Source: JAHFOW01 sp964370795
GTDB lineage: Bacteria; Planctomycetota; Brocadiia; Brocadiales; Brocadiaceae
Direction of reading: 5' to 3'
DNA: 33,021 nucleotides
Assembly (NCBI GenBank): GCA_964370795.1
Contig: CAYJME010000009.1
Coordinates: 1-33,021, forward strand
This document shows, piece by piece, positions 25,596-33,021 of the stretch. Position numbers and translations under genes: made by a program. Below the pieces are notes generated by a model. It searched no databases. It had not been told where the DNA came from and saw nothing but the letters and a program-made list of their open reading frames with translations. Every line of letters begins with the position of its first letter. Position 1 is the stretch's first letter.

Positions 25596-26930
25596 TTAGA
25601 GAATATATCGGCTCAAATCCTCATCCTTTGCGATCGCCTGCAACTTATCCTGCACGTATTTTGCATCAATAATAATTTCTGCGCCGTTCATATCGGGTGC
25701 GTCAAAGGATGCGTCTTCCACGAGTTTTTCCATAACCGTATGCAGTCTTCGTGCGCCGATATTCTGGGTTCGTTTGTTTACCTGCACAGCAATATCCGCA
25801 ATCGCCTCAACGGCATCCGGTTCAAACCGCACTTTTATCCCTTCCGTTTCCAAAAGCGCCTTGTATTGTTTTATTAATGCATTTTTTGGCTCGGTGAGGA
25901 TACGTAAAAACTCTTCCTTGCCGAGGTCGTCCAGTTCCACGCGGATGGGAAATCTTCCCTGGAGCTCAGGAATCAGGTCTGACGGCTTTGATACATGAAA
26001 TGCGCCCGCAGCGATAAAAAGAATACGATCGGTTCTAACCATCCCGTAACGGGTGTTTACCGTCGTGCCATCCACAATAGGCAACAGGTCTCTCTGTACG
26101 CCTTCCCGTGAGACGTCGGGGCCGTGAGTACTCTCGCGTCCGGCAATCTTGTCAATCTCATCAATGAAGATAATGCCAAATAATTCCGTCCTTCGGATTG
26201 CCTCCTGGAGCACCTTTTCTTTGTCTATTAGTTTTTCTGCCTCTTCCTGCGCCAAAATACGTCGCGCCTCGGCTACAGAAACCTTTCTCGTTTGTGTTCG
26301 GGGCGGAATCATTTTTTCCAGTACATTCTGGAAATCCATGCCGATTTCTTCAACCCCGGCTACAAAGCCCTGGAGTACATAAGGTTTTTCATGGGTGGTG
26401 AGTTCTACCGTACGGTTTGAGAGTTCTCCATCGTGCAGTTTTTTACGAAATTTTTCCCGGGTAGTTACACGTTGCTCTTCGACCTCGACATTGGATGCTT
26501 CCGTACTTTTTGGCACTGGTGGAAGGAGCAAATCAAGCAGGCGCTCCTCTGCCATCCTTTCCGCTTTCTCCTGGACGTCCTGGATCATTTCACCCTTCAC
26601 CATATTTACGCCAATTTCTGTAATATCGCGTATCATGGACTCCACATCGCGGCCGTGATAACCGACTTCGGTATATTTTGAGGCCTCCACCTTGAGGAAC
26701 GGCGCCTTGACGAGCGCAGCCATACGCCGCGCAATCTCCGTCTTTCCAACGCCGGTTGGACCAATCATGATGATGTTTTTCGGCAGTACTTCCTCTTTCA
26801 GTTCATCGGCAAGTTGTTGTCTCCTCCACCGGTTGCGGATGGCAATTGCCACGGCGCGCTTGGCGTTTCTCTGGCCGATGATATATTTATCAAGCTCTTC
26901 TACGATCTTACGAGGCGTTAGTTCATTCAC
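25596..26930 (-). CDS. hslU: ATP-dependent protease ATPase subunit HslU
   Basis: AAA+ unfoldase that recognises, unfolds and feeds substrates to HslV (ClpQY protease), cytoplasmic. 444 residues. It opens with ELTPRKIVEELDKYIIGQ, Walker A GPTGVGKTE, the pore-loop region EVGYHGRDVESMIRD, an inserted I-domain (~100-230), and Walker B IIFIDEIDKI. It ends in the conserved DLSRYIL tail that docks into HslV. Start is GTG at 26930, with GAGGAG inside the end of hslV and only 2 nt between the genes, so the two are translated from one message. Confidence 0.96.
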   Translation of the reverse strand: MNELTPRKIVEELDKYIIGQRNAKRAVAIAIRNRWRRQQLADELKEEVLPKNIIMIGPTGVGKTEIARRMAALVKAPFLKVEASKYTEVGYHGRDVESMIRDITEIGVNMVKGEMIQDVQEKAERMAEERLLDLLLPPVPKSTEASNVEVEEQRVTTREKFRKKLHDGELSNRTVELTTHEKPYVLQGFVAGVEEIGMDFQNVLEKMIPPRTQTRKVSVAEARRILAQEEAEKLIDKEKVLQEAIRRTELFGIIFIDEIDKIAGRESTHGPDVSREGVQRDLLPIVDGTTVNTRYGMVRTDRILFIAAGAFHVSKPSDLIPELQGRFPIRVELDDLGKEEFLRILTEPKNALIKQYKALLETEGIKVRFEPDAVEAIADIAVQVNKRTQNIGARRLHTVMEKLVEDASFDAPDMNGAEIIIDAKYVQDKLQAIAKDEDLSRYIL

Positions 26931-26932
26931 TC

Positions 26933-27469
26933 TTAGATCTCCTCTACCTTGATGTGTTTATTGGTATACACGCAAATATCTGCGGCAATATTCAGCGCTT
27001 CTTCCACGATTTCTTTTGCATTCAACGGGGTATGTTTTATCAGTGCCCTGGCAGCCGCAATAGCGTATGAACCGCCGGAACCGATGCCAATGATGCCGTC
27101 GTCCGGTTCTATGACATCGCCCCCTCCGGAAATCAGAAAGGAATGGTGCTTATCAACAACAATGAGCAGGGATTCCAGTCGTCTCAGTACCTTATCGGTA
27201 CGCCATTCCTTGGCCAGTTCATGGGCGCTGCGCAGGACGTTTCCCTGGTATTGTTCAAGTTTGGCATCGAACCTTTCCATCAATGCGAAGGCATCCGCAG
27301 AAGAACCGGCAAATCCTACAAGAACCTTGTCGTGATAGAGTCTTCGAATCTTTTTGGCGTCTTGCTTTACTACGGCGGCATTCATGGTCACCTGGCCGTC
27401 GCCGCCGATAGCAACACGTCCATCCTTTCGAACGGCTAAGATTGTGGTAGATAGAATAACTGGTTTCAC
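26933..27469 (-). CDS. hslV: ATP-dependent protease proteolytic subunit HslV
   Basis: Threonine protease related to proteasome beta subunits; twelve copies form the HslV chamber. 178 residues. The catalytic Thr is in STTILAVRKDG (Thr8), implying removal of a seven-residue propeptide, slightly longer than in the E. coli protein. GGDGQVT and GFAGSSADAF are family signatures. Start is GTG at 27469 with AAGGAG 6 nt upstream. First gene of the hslVU operon, with a candidate promoter at 27537-27565. No CIRCE-like heat-shock operator was seen. Confidence 0.96.
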   Translation of the reverse strand: MKPVILSTTILAVRKDGRVAIGGDGQVTMNAAVVKQDAKKIRRLYHDKVLVGFAGSSADAFALMERFDAKLEQYQGNVLRSAHELAKEWRTDKVLRRLESLLIVVDKHHSFLISGGGDVIEPDDGIIGIGSGGSYAIAAARALIKHTPLNAKEIVEEALNIAADICVYTNKHIKVEEI

Positions 27470-27536
27470 CTGAAGCTCCTTCTTGACTGGAAATATAGTT
27501 CTGCGGTATCGGGAATTCCGAATATTAATGTGAGTA

Positions 27537-27565
27537 ATGTTATCAATTTACCGAATGGTTATCAA
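27537..27565 (-). promoter_or_regulatory. Candidate promoter of hslVU
   Basis: On the minus strand: TTGATA (27565-27560), 17-nt spacer, TAACAT (27542-27537), about 68 nt upstream of the hslV GTG. A moderate match. A heat-shock sigma promoter cannot be excluded, but its motif was not recognised. Confidence 0.35.
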
Positions 27566-27700
27566 GGGTTTTCTCATTCTTAATCGTCTGACAAACCTTG
27601 ATTTATGTTCAGGAAATTCAACGCATTGCAGGGGCGAAGCATTCGAAAACACCGGCATGAGTGCATTCTTATACTGAAACAACAAAAGTTTGTCCCCCCT

Positions 27701-27769
27701 GTCATTGCGCATGGAACGAAGCAATATTTTCTATGGGAGATTACTTCGGACAAAACCTTTGCAATGACA
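27701..27769. repeat. Dispersed CATTGCGAG/GAAGCAATC repeat, diverged copy
   Basis: GTCATTGCGCATGGAACGAA leads to GCAATATTTT. The complementary right half is GGGAGATTACTTCGG then CCTTTGCAATGACA. It is part of a cluster of such copies that fills 27470-28028, where no gene is supported. A short partial copy (CTTTGCAATGACAAAG, near 27796) lies between this and the next full copy. Confidence 0.7.
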
Positions 27770-27861
27770 GAATAAAGGCGCAATGGCCGGTTACTCTTTG
27801 CAATGACAAAGCGCATTGCACCATGACAACGTGCAGTGTGCCATCAAAGCGGCATAGTCCG

Positions 27862-27940
27862 TGTCATTGCGAGGGTCTTTTCCGAAGCAATCTCCCCACT
27901 TTCATAAAGGAGAATTGGTTGCGGATATGCAGCGCTCGGT
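27862..27940. repeat. Dispersed CATTGCGAG/GAAGCAATC repeat, copy matching the window start
   Basis: TGTCATTGCGAGGGTCTTTT is followed by CCGAAGCAATCTCCCC and a segment ending GGTTGCGG. The right 53 nt are nearly identical to positions 1-53, so the ~28 kb between is bounded by direct copies. Confidence 0.75.
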
Positions 27941-27956
27941 GATCGTAAATATAAAG

Positions 27957-27986
27957 TTGCCAAATGTCTTATTTAAAAAGTATAAT
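27957..27986 (+). promoter_or_regulatory. Promoter of pyruvate kinase
   Basis: TTGCCA (27957-27962), 18-nt spacer, consensus TATAAT (27981-27986). It lies 42 nt before the pyk ATG and just after the repeat cluster. Confidence 0.55.
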
Positions 27987-28028
27987 AAAAAAAATGCAAA
28001 TAAATAACTTCATGAAAGCAAAAATTAA

Positions 28029-29447
28029 ATGAATTATCTTTCTAAAACCAGGATCGTATGCACCATAGGGCCGGCCTGCAATTCCCCCTCTATTATTGAG
28101 GAATTGATAAACGCAGGAATGAATGTTGCCAGGTTAAACTTTTCTCATGGCACCCTGTCCAGTCACGAAGAAAACATTAAAAATATTCGCCTGATTTCAG
28201 AGCGTCTAAAGAAACCTGTTGCAATTATCCAGGACTTGTCGGGGCCGAAGATTAGAATAGGATCTCTTTATAAAGAAACTATTACTTTAAAAGCCAACGA
28301 CCTGTTTACCCTGACGAATAAAGTTACCGAAGGAAATGAAAAGGTTGCATCGGTTACGTATACACTTTTACCCGATCATGTTTCTCCCGGTGACACTATT
28401 TTACTGTGCGATGGAGAGATTGAATTAAAGGTCATTCGTAAGGATAGCACGGATATTCTCTGCAGGGTTATTGTTGGTGGAGAATTAAATGCCAGCAAGG
28501 GAATAAACTTGCCCTCAAAAAGCCTGCCCATCCCTTCTCTTACAGAAAAAGATAAACGTGACCTTGCCTTTGGAATTGAACATGACGTAGATTATGTGGC
28601 GCTGTCTTTTGTAAGAAGTGAAGATGATATTCTGCAATTAAAAGAAATCATACGGCAAAAAAATAAAGATACGCCCGTAATCGCCAAGATTGAAAAACAC
28701 GAGGCATTGGAACACCTTGAGGATATTATAAAAGCCGCAGATGCTATCATGGTGGCGAGAGGGGATCTGGGCGTGGAAATGCCTTTAGAAAAAATACCGC
28801 TTATTCAAAAGAAAATTATTCATATTGCCAACAGATATGGCAAATCGGTCATTACGGCCACACAGATGTTAGAATCCATGGTTCATAATTACAGGCCTAC
28901 CCGCGCAGAAGTTACCGACGTGGCTAACGCCATTCTGGATGGCAGTGATGCAGTCATGCTCTCAGAGGAAACAGCGAAAGGCCGCTATCCTGTTGAGTCT
29001 GTACGCATGTTATCCAAAATCGCCAGAGAAACAGAACCCGGTTTCGTAAGAAAAGATAATTTTGAAACATTGCACAATCAGGATGACATTATTACCATTC
29101 CCGATGCTATAAGCATGGCGACCTGTCAGGTTGCTCATGACCTTAATACGAAGGCCATTATTACCTGTACTCAAACAGGGAGCACCGCGCGTTTTATTTC
29201 CAAATACCGACCCAGACAGCATATCCTTGCGGTTACCACGTCATTCAATACGTATAGAAGACTTGCCCTGGTATGGGGAGTTACCCCTATGCTTACAGAG
29301 CCCATTCAAGATACCGATGACATGATGAAAAAAAGCATCGAAGCTGCTAAGCAGGCCGGCTATATCACGGAAGGGGAAACAATAGTCATAACCGGCGGCG
29401 TACCTGTCTGGAAACCTGGCTCCACAAATCTCCTGAGGGTTTATTAA
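28029..29447 (+). CDS. pyk: Pyruvate kinase
   Basis: Converts phosphoenolpyruvate and ADP to pyruvate and ATP, the last glycolytic step, in the cytoplasm. 472 residues, normal length. It starts SKTRIVCTIGPA; further motifs are INAGMNVARLNFSHG (substrate site), IAKIEKHEALEHLEDI with the catalytic lysine, MVARGDLGVE and ITATQMLESM, followed by the C-terminal regulatory domain (MATCQVAHDLNTKAIITCTQTGSTARFISKYRP). No SD is apparent before the ATG at 28029, only an A-rich stretch; a leaderless or weakly initiated start is possible. Convergent with hsdM. Confidence 0.96.
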   Translation: MNYLSKTRIVCTIGPACNSPSIIEELINAGMNVARLNFSHGTLSSHEENIKNIRLISERLKKPVAIIQDLSGPKIRIGSLYKETITLKANDLFTLTNKVTEGNEKVASVTYTLLPDHVSPGDTILLCDGEIELKVIRKDSTDILCRVIVGGELNASKGINLPSKSLPIPSLTEKDKRDLAFGIEHDVDYVALSFVRSEDDILQLKEIIRQKNKDTPVIAKIEKHEALEHLEDIIKAADAIMVARGDLGVEMPLEKIPLIQKKIIHIANRYGKSVITATQMLESMVHNYRPTRAEVTDVANAILDGSDAVMLSEETAKGRYPVESVRMLSKIARETEPGFVRKDNFETLHNQDDIITIPDAISMATCQVAHDLNTKAIITCTQTGSTARFISKYRPRQHILAVTTSFNTYRRLALVWGVTPMLTEPIQDTDDMMKKSIEAAKQAGYITEGETIVITGGVPVWKPGSTNLLRVY

Positions 29448-29607
29448 AACAGGCATAATAGTTTTATTAATAAAAACGGTCATTTGTTTAATGCTATGCA
29501 GCTTGTATAGCAATTGTGTTTACATTTTAAATGTAATTAAAACGACATCCTCTATGAGTAACCTTTGAAAGTTAAATTAAGGGCAGTACGTTAAGGCGTG
29601 GTATTGG

Positions 29608-31098
29608 TTATTTCCTGCCGTTAATGGATTGCATGATCTCCCTGAAACTTTCCAGACCAGATTCCAAATTTTCAATAATATCCCCTGCCAGTTCATCTGG
29701 ATCGGGTAAATTATCAAGGTCGGCCAATGACTTATCTTTAATCCACGTGATGTCAAGCGAAGTCTTGTCACGGCTGATGACCTCATCATAGTTGAATTTT
29801 CTCCACCTGCCATCTGGATTGGTGTCTGCATTATATGTTTCCTTTCGTTTGTAGCGGTTGGTTGGATTGTAGCAGGTAATGAAATCTTTCAGGTCGTCCA
29901 ACCTTAGAGGATTTTTTTTCAGCGTGTGATGAATGTTGGTGCGGTAATCGTAAAACCAGATTTCCTTTGTCCATGCTTTTTTCCCGGCGGGTTTTGCATC
30001 AAAGAAAATCACATTCGCCTTTACGCCCTGAGCATAGAAAATCCCCGTCGGCAAACGAAGAATGGTATGCAGGTCGGTGGTTTCTAAAAGTTTCTTACGC
30101 ACCGTTTCTCCCGCCCCGCCTTCAAACAATACGTTATCTGGTACTACAACGGCTGCCTGTCCTGTTGTTTTTAACATGGTATGAATGTGCTGGACAAAAT
30201 TGAGCTGTTTGTTGCTCGTGGTTGCCCAAAAATCCTGCCAGTTGTAGGTAAGGTCTTCCTTTTCCTGTTCGCCTTCTTCATTGGTGAACGTCATACTGCT
30301 CTTCTTTCCGAAAGGCGGATTGGTGAGGACATAATCATATCGCCTGCCATCATCAGCAACCAGGGCATCGGTGGAAGAAATCACATTTTCGCTGTCAATA
30401 TCGCCGATGTTGTGGAGGAACAAGTTCATCAGGCACAACCTGCGGGTACTGGCAACAATCTCATTACCAAAAAATGTCTTGTATTTAAGAAACTGCTTTT
30501 GCTCTTTGTCCAGCGAAGGATTATCGGCAATAAAATCGTAAGCAGCCAAAAAGAAGCCGCCCGTACCGCAAGCGGGGTCTGCAATGGTTTTGTTGGGTTC
30601 GGGCTTAATACATGCCACCATTGCCTTAATCAGCGCCCGTGGCGTAAAATATTGCCCGGCGCCGCTTTTGGTGTCCTCTGCATTTTTCTCTAACAGCCCT
30701 TCATAAATCTGCCCTTTCACATCGGTACCCATGGTGCTCCACTGTTCCTTGTCAATCATGTCAATGAGTTTGTAGAGTTTTGCAGGGTCTTGAATCTTGT
30801 TTTGGCTCTTGGTAAAAATCTGCCCAAGGATTCCTTTTTGTTGTGAAAGCTCACGAAGCAACGTGGTGTAATGCGTTTCCAGCGCTGCGCCCTTTTTTTC
30901 TGTCAGGCTTTCCCAATTAAATTCCTTGGGGATAGAAAGCCTGCGGTTGTACGGTGGCTTGGAAAACTCATCTGCCATCTTCAGGAATAGCATATACGTA
31001 AGTTGCTCCAGGTAATCGCCATAACCTACGCCATCATCACGTAAGGTGTGGCAAAAGCTCCATATTTTGCTGATTATTGATGAAGTGTTATCGCTCAT
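29608..31098 (-). CDS. hsdM: Type I restriction-modification DNA methyltransferase subunit HsdM
   Basis: This N6-adenine methyltransferase acts with HsdS (target recognition) and, for cleavage, HsdR. 496 residues. The N-terminal helical domain starts ISKIWSFCHTLRDDGVGYGDY; QYFTPRALIKAM leads to the AdoMet motif I DPACGTGGF (174-182), and motif IV NPPFG starts at Asn260. All catalytic motifs are intact. The ATG overlaps the stop of the upstream small gene as ATGA. Gene order on this strand is hsdS fragment, transposase, small gene, hsdM, which is not the usual R-M-S or M-S-R order. No hsdR is within the window. Whether it pairs with the shortened HsdS is unclear. Confidence 0.94.
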   Translation of the reverse strand: MSDNTSSIISKIWSFCHTLRDDGVGYGDYLEQLTYMLFLKMADEFSKPPYNRRLSIPKEFNWESLTEKKGAALETHYTTLLRELSQQKGILGQIFTKSQNKIQDPAKLYKLIDMIDKEQWSTMGTDVKGQIYEGLLEKNAEDTKSGAGQYFTPRALIKAMVACIKPEPNKTIADPACGTGGFFLAAYDFIADNPSLDKEQKQFLKYKTFFGNEIVASTRRLCLMNLFLHNIGDIDSENVISSTDALVADDGRRYDYVLTNPPFGKKSSMTFTNEEGEQEKEDLTYNWQDFWATTSNKQLNFVQHIHTMLKTTGQAAVVVPDNVLFEGGAGETVRKKLLETTDLHTILRLPTGIFYAQGVKANVIFFDAKPAGKKAWTKEIWFYDYRTNIHHTLKKNPLRLDDLKDFITCYNPTNRYKRKETYNADTNPDGRWRKFNYDEVISRDKTSLDITWIKDKSLADLDNLPDPDELAGDIIENLESGLESFREIMQSINGRK

Positions 31099-31436
31099 GT
31101 TTTTTCAATTTTGCCCTTCTGAGTGTCTAATATCGTAGTAAACAAAGAGTATTCGAACCATTCCGTAAACATCTTCATAGTTCTGTTTTGCGGCCACAGG
31201 GCCTCGTCTGTATACCAGTTGTTCAACTGATCGGTAAAAATAGAGTCATAATTTCTCTTCAACCAATTTTGTATCTGACGGATTTCTTCATAGTCGGGTA
31301 AGAGGTAAACATCGCCTTCTTTCAACCCGTCTCGAAAATCTTCTCCCGGTTCAACGCTTAACAGCCAGTCATGAAATGGCTGCTTCGGTTTTAAAACCAA
31401 GGCGGTTCGGTTTACATTTTGAAAATATTGTTGCAT
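31095..31436 (-). CDS. Unknown small protein translationally coupled to hsdM
   Basis: About 113 residues from ATG 31436 (MQQYFQNVNRTALVLKPKQP), chosen because GGGGA lies 8 nt upstream; an upstream in-frame start would add 23 residues. It is acidic and aromatic-rich, with a conserved-looking end WYTDEALWPQNRTMKMFTEW. No signal peptide or membrane segment. I recall similar hypothetical proteins in Bacteroidetes and deltaproteobacterial genomes, but know no function. Its stop overlaps the hsdM start (ATGA), so it is translated with hsdM. It could be an accessory or regulatory part of the RM unit, or an unrelated passenger. Confidence 0.7.
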   Translation of the reverse strand: MQQYFQNVNRTALVLKPKQPFHDWLLSVEPGEDFRDGLKEGDVYLLPDYEEIRQIQNWLKRNYDSIFTDQLNNWYTDEALWPQNRTMKMFTEWFEYSLFTTILDTQKGKIEKT

Positions 31437-31549
31437 AGTATTTTTCCCCATTTTATAAACATTCCGATGCCATGATGCCATATTGTTATCATTTATACAC
31501 GTCAACTTTGGTGGTACGGGATATTTATAGACATGTAATTCACCTTCTT

Positions 31550-31706
31550 AATCCCGAAGGGATGTCATTATTATAGCAATCGTTACGCAATTATTTTTAA
31601 CCCTGAAGGGGTGATATATTCCCGGTATTGCCTTTGTATTTCACCCCTTCGGGGTTGAATTATTTATTATGGCTTTTTTCTATAATCATATCATCCCTTC
31701 GGGATT
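31550..31706. repeat. REP-like palindrome array, left copy
   Basis: Four small hairpins in nested inverted order: ATCCCGAAGGGAT (31551-31563), an ACCCTGAAGGGGT variant (31600-31612), CACCCCTTCGGGGT (31642-31655) and ATCCCTTCGGGAT (31693-31705). Each has a 5-bp stem and a three-base GAA/TTC loop. The whole 157-nt block recurs as a direct repeat at 32246-32404 on the other side of the transposase gene. Confidence 0.88.
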
Positions 31707-31724
31707 CATGCAGGGGGGAAAATA

Positions 31725-32186
31725 TCACTCCATCCATTCAAACAAATATTTTTCATTGTATTCAATTTCAAATTTCTTCAAAAAGTCGATATATTCCTCC
31801 CTGAAGGTTTTTTGGCGGTGATGTTCCTCCTGATTCAATATGTAATCGTAAACATTTTGAATGTGTGAATGAGAATACGAAAATGCGCCATATCCTTCCT
31901 GCCAGGAAAATTTTCCTTTCATCAATTTTTTCTCATTGATAAAATTTGACGAGTTGTTTTTGATATCACGAACCAAATCGGAAATAGGCATAGACGGCAG
32001 CAACCCAACAAAGGCATGGATATGGTCAGGTATTCCATTGACAATGATTGGCTTTTGTTCTTTGCCTTTTATGATGCCGGCAATGTATTTATGCAATTCA
32101 TCTTTCCATTCTTTACGAATGAGATTTTCCCATCCTTTTACTGTGAAGACAACCTGAATGTAAACTTGTGAAAATGTACCTGCCAT
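31725..32186 (-). CDS. tnpA: IS200/IS605-type Y1 (REP-associated) transposase
   Basis: A single-strand DNA transposase of the HUH/Y1 class, 153 residues, full length. The metal-binding HUH motif is GIPDHIHAF (His55, His57). The catalytic tyrosine is in NVYDYILNQEEHH (most likely Tyr115, with Gln119 nearby). WQEGYGAFSYSHS is a further family signature. The end EIEYNEKYLFEW is very like Bacteroidetes members as I remember them, suggesting horizontal arrival. GGGGGA lies 6 nt before the ATG at 32186. No tnpB partner is present. The gene lies between palindrome arrays that are its probable substrates. Confidence 0.92.
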   Translation of the reverse strand: MAGTFSQVYIQVVFTVKGWENLIRKEWKDELHKYIAGIIKGKEQKPIIVNGIPDHIHAFVGLLPSMPISDLVRDIKNNSSNFINEKKLMKGKFSWQEGYGAFSYSHSHIQNVYDYILNQEEHHRQKTFREEYIDFLKKFEIEYNEKYLFEWME

Positions 32187-32245
32187 AGAATTCCCCCTAT
32201 AATCATATCACCCCTTCGGGATTTTATTGTTCAGCCAATGGTTTT

Positions 32246-32404
32246 AATCCCGAAGGGATGCTATTATTATAGCACATTGGCATGCGATTGTTTTTTAACC
32301 CCGAAGGGGTGATATACGTCCGTTATTGCCATTGTATTTCACCCCTTCGGGGTTGGAGATCATTTTATGGCTTTTTCCTATAATCATGCCATCCCTTCGG
32401 GATT
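32246..32404. repeat. REP-like palindrome array, right copy overlapping hsdS
   Basis: Same order as the left array: ATCCCGAAGGGAT (32247-32259), ACCCCGAAGGGGTG (32298-32311), CACCCCTTCGGGGT (32340-32353), ATCCCTTCGGGAT (32391-32403). An extra hairpin of this type lies at 32207-32222. The last hairpin is inside the hsdS reading frame and provides its final codons and stop (32384-32386). Confidence 0.88.
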
Positions 32405-32989
32405 TTTGTTCTGCCGCGTCGCGTTTTTCCTTACAACCCTCTTCATCTCCACCTTTAACCTCTCCAGGAGTTTTGATGCCGGTTCGTCTTTGGGGTCTTG
32501 CTCAACCAGCTTTCCTTCAAATGCCTTTTTCAAAATGCTTTGCCGCAGGGCCTCGCTTTGCCGCAAGGCGATTGTTATGGTTTCTTCTAACTTATCGCAT
32601 ACCGAGAGGCGTGTTTCGATTTCTGAAACGATTTGTTTTTGTTCTGGAAGCGGCGGAAGAATGCATGCAAGATTTCTTATTTGCTGAAAATTCAATCCTT
32701 GTCTTGTTGCACCGCCTTGAGTATTCATTATTTCTTGTTGCGCATTTGGGGAATTCAAATAGCTTGATAAGAATTTTGAAAATAATTTCTCTTGCGAAGT
32801 TCTCAAAATACAAACATGCTGATTGACATTACCTCTTGGAAAATTTTCAGGAACATAAGCACATCTTCCGATTGAAGCACCTGTTATATTTAATAAAACA
32901 TCATTTGCTTTAACTCTTGTTCTTTTCATTCTTTCATCAATCTCGTCAGAGATAAAAGCAACTAAGGTGGACTGGTTTGTCAAGACCAT
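32384..32989 (-). pseudogene. hsdS: 3' half of type I specificity subunit gene hsdS
   Basis: 201 residues corresponding to the second target-recognition domain and following conserved helix of HsdS; intact subunits are about 400 residues with two such halves. MKRTRVKANDVLLNITGASI, LPPLPEQKQIV and QSEALRQSILKKAFEGKL are hallmark segments. A TAA stop codon lies directly before the ATG at 32989, so the N-terminal half is missing in this frame, with only 32 nt left to the window end. The last residues (NPEGMA) and the TGA are read from the REP hairpin at 32391-32403. It may be a dead remnant, or a half-subunit that could dimerise, as some half-HsdS proteins do. Confidence 0.85.
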
Positions 32990-33005
32990 TTATTATTAAT
33001 TTGTA

Positions 33006-33021
33006 GATGCATTAATGCATC
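33006..33021. repeat. 16-bp perfect palindrome at window end
   Basis: GATGCATTAATGCATC is its own reverse complement and lies 17 nt upstream of the truncated hsdS start. It runs to the last base of the window, so its full extent is unknown. It might mark an inversion or insertion boundary. Confidence 0.6.

Larger units (their letters stand above)
31550..32404 (-). mobile_element. REP-flanked IS200-like transposon unit
   Basis: A Y1 transposase gene (31725-32186) sits between two direct copies of a palindrome array. The sequence TATAATCATATCA(T/C)CCCTTCGGGATT lies on both immediate sides of the gene (left ~31681-31704, right ~32199-32223) and once more at the far right end. The layout matches RAYT/REP units, in which a tyrosine transposase acts on neighbouring palindromes. 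The unit separates the hsdS 3' end from the rest of the hsd genes. Confidence 0.8.

Noticed and set aside
25449..25877. 142-codon plus-strand ORF over the 3' end of hslU
   Set aside because: Antisense to the conserved HslU C-terminus, without an SD or recognisable motif.
27661..27942. 93-codon ORF in the repeat cluster before pyk
   Set aside because: Its sequence consists almost entirely of the dispersed CATTGCGAG-type repeats.
30181..30693. 170-codon ORF antisense to hsdM
   Set aside because: Lies entirely over the conserved methyltransferase motifs on the other strand.
31550..32404. Possible CRISPR array from repeated CCCGAAGGG units
   Set aside because: Units alternate in orientation and class, the intervals recur between the two blocks, and no cas gene is present; REP-like arrays fit better.

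Overview
The window looks like chromosomal DNA of an anammox-type planctomycete (Brocadiales, closest in flavour to Ca. Jettenia or Ca. Brocadia). This is an inference. It rests on a complete copper nitrite reductase (NirK, the form I associate with Ca. Jettenia), moderate to low GC, large exported repeat proteins, and many dispersed intergenic palindromes. No rRNA or hydrazine-pathway gene is present to settle the taxonomy.

Layout. 1-739 holds repeat debris and no convincing gene. 740-4983 has adenylylsulfate kinase (cysC), then on the minus strand a transglutaminase-like/TPR protein, a DEAD-box RNA helicase and a 42-residue single-pass membrane protein just upstream of the helicase. 5422-9251 carries two tandem exported beta-propeller paralogues, followed by tRNA-Pro(CGG). 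9636-11716 (minus) encodes a class-IV PLP aminotransferase/lyase and an orphan PAS histidine kinase with a cysteine cluster. Divergent from the kinase is a probable operon made of a small exported Cys-rich protein and nirK, behind a good sigma70-type promoter. Next comes a >1100-residue exported protein (LVIVD propellers, two Ig-like domains, a C-type lectin domain), which shares its C-terminal domain with the two proteins at 5422-9251.

17097-19147 (minus) is nifU-nifS for Fe-S cluster assembly. It is divergent, across a clean two-promoter region, from a 34-codon ORF and leucyl aminopeptidase (pepA), followed by uvrA. 24116-25168 has a glutamine-amidotransferase-like hydrolase and a broken GGDEF gene. 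25596-27469 (minus) is hslV-hslU. Pyruvate kinase follows behind its own promoter, after a cluster of dispersed repeats.

The right end (29608-33021) is accessory DNA. It is a type I restriction-modification locus with hsdM, a translationally coupled gene of unknown function, and the 3' half of an hsdS gene. The locus is split by an IS200-like Y1 transposase lying between two ~157-nt direct repeats of CCCGAAGGG-type palindromes. The last residues and stop codon of hsdS are encoded by one of these palindromes, so the mobile unit has remodelled the locus.

Most interesting points: the REP/transposase remodelling of the hsd locus; the Cys-rich exported protein in front of nirK; and the exported family with 14, 7 and 14 propeller repeats sharing a C-terminal domain with two cysteines at fixed spacing. 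I see no CRISPR array, prophage or complete new defence system.
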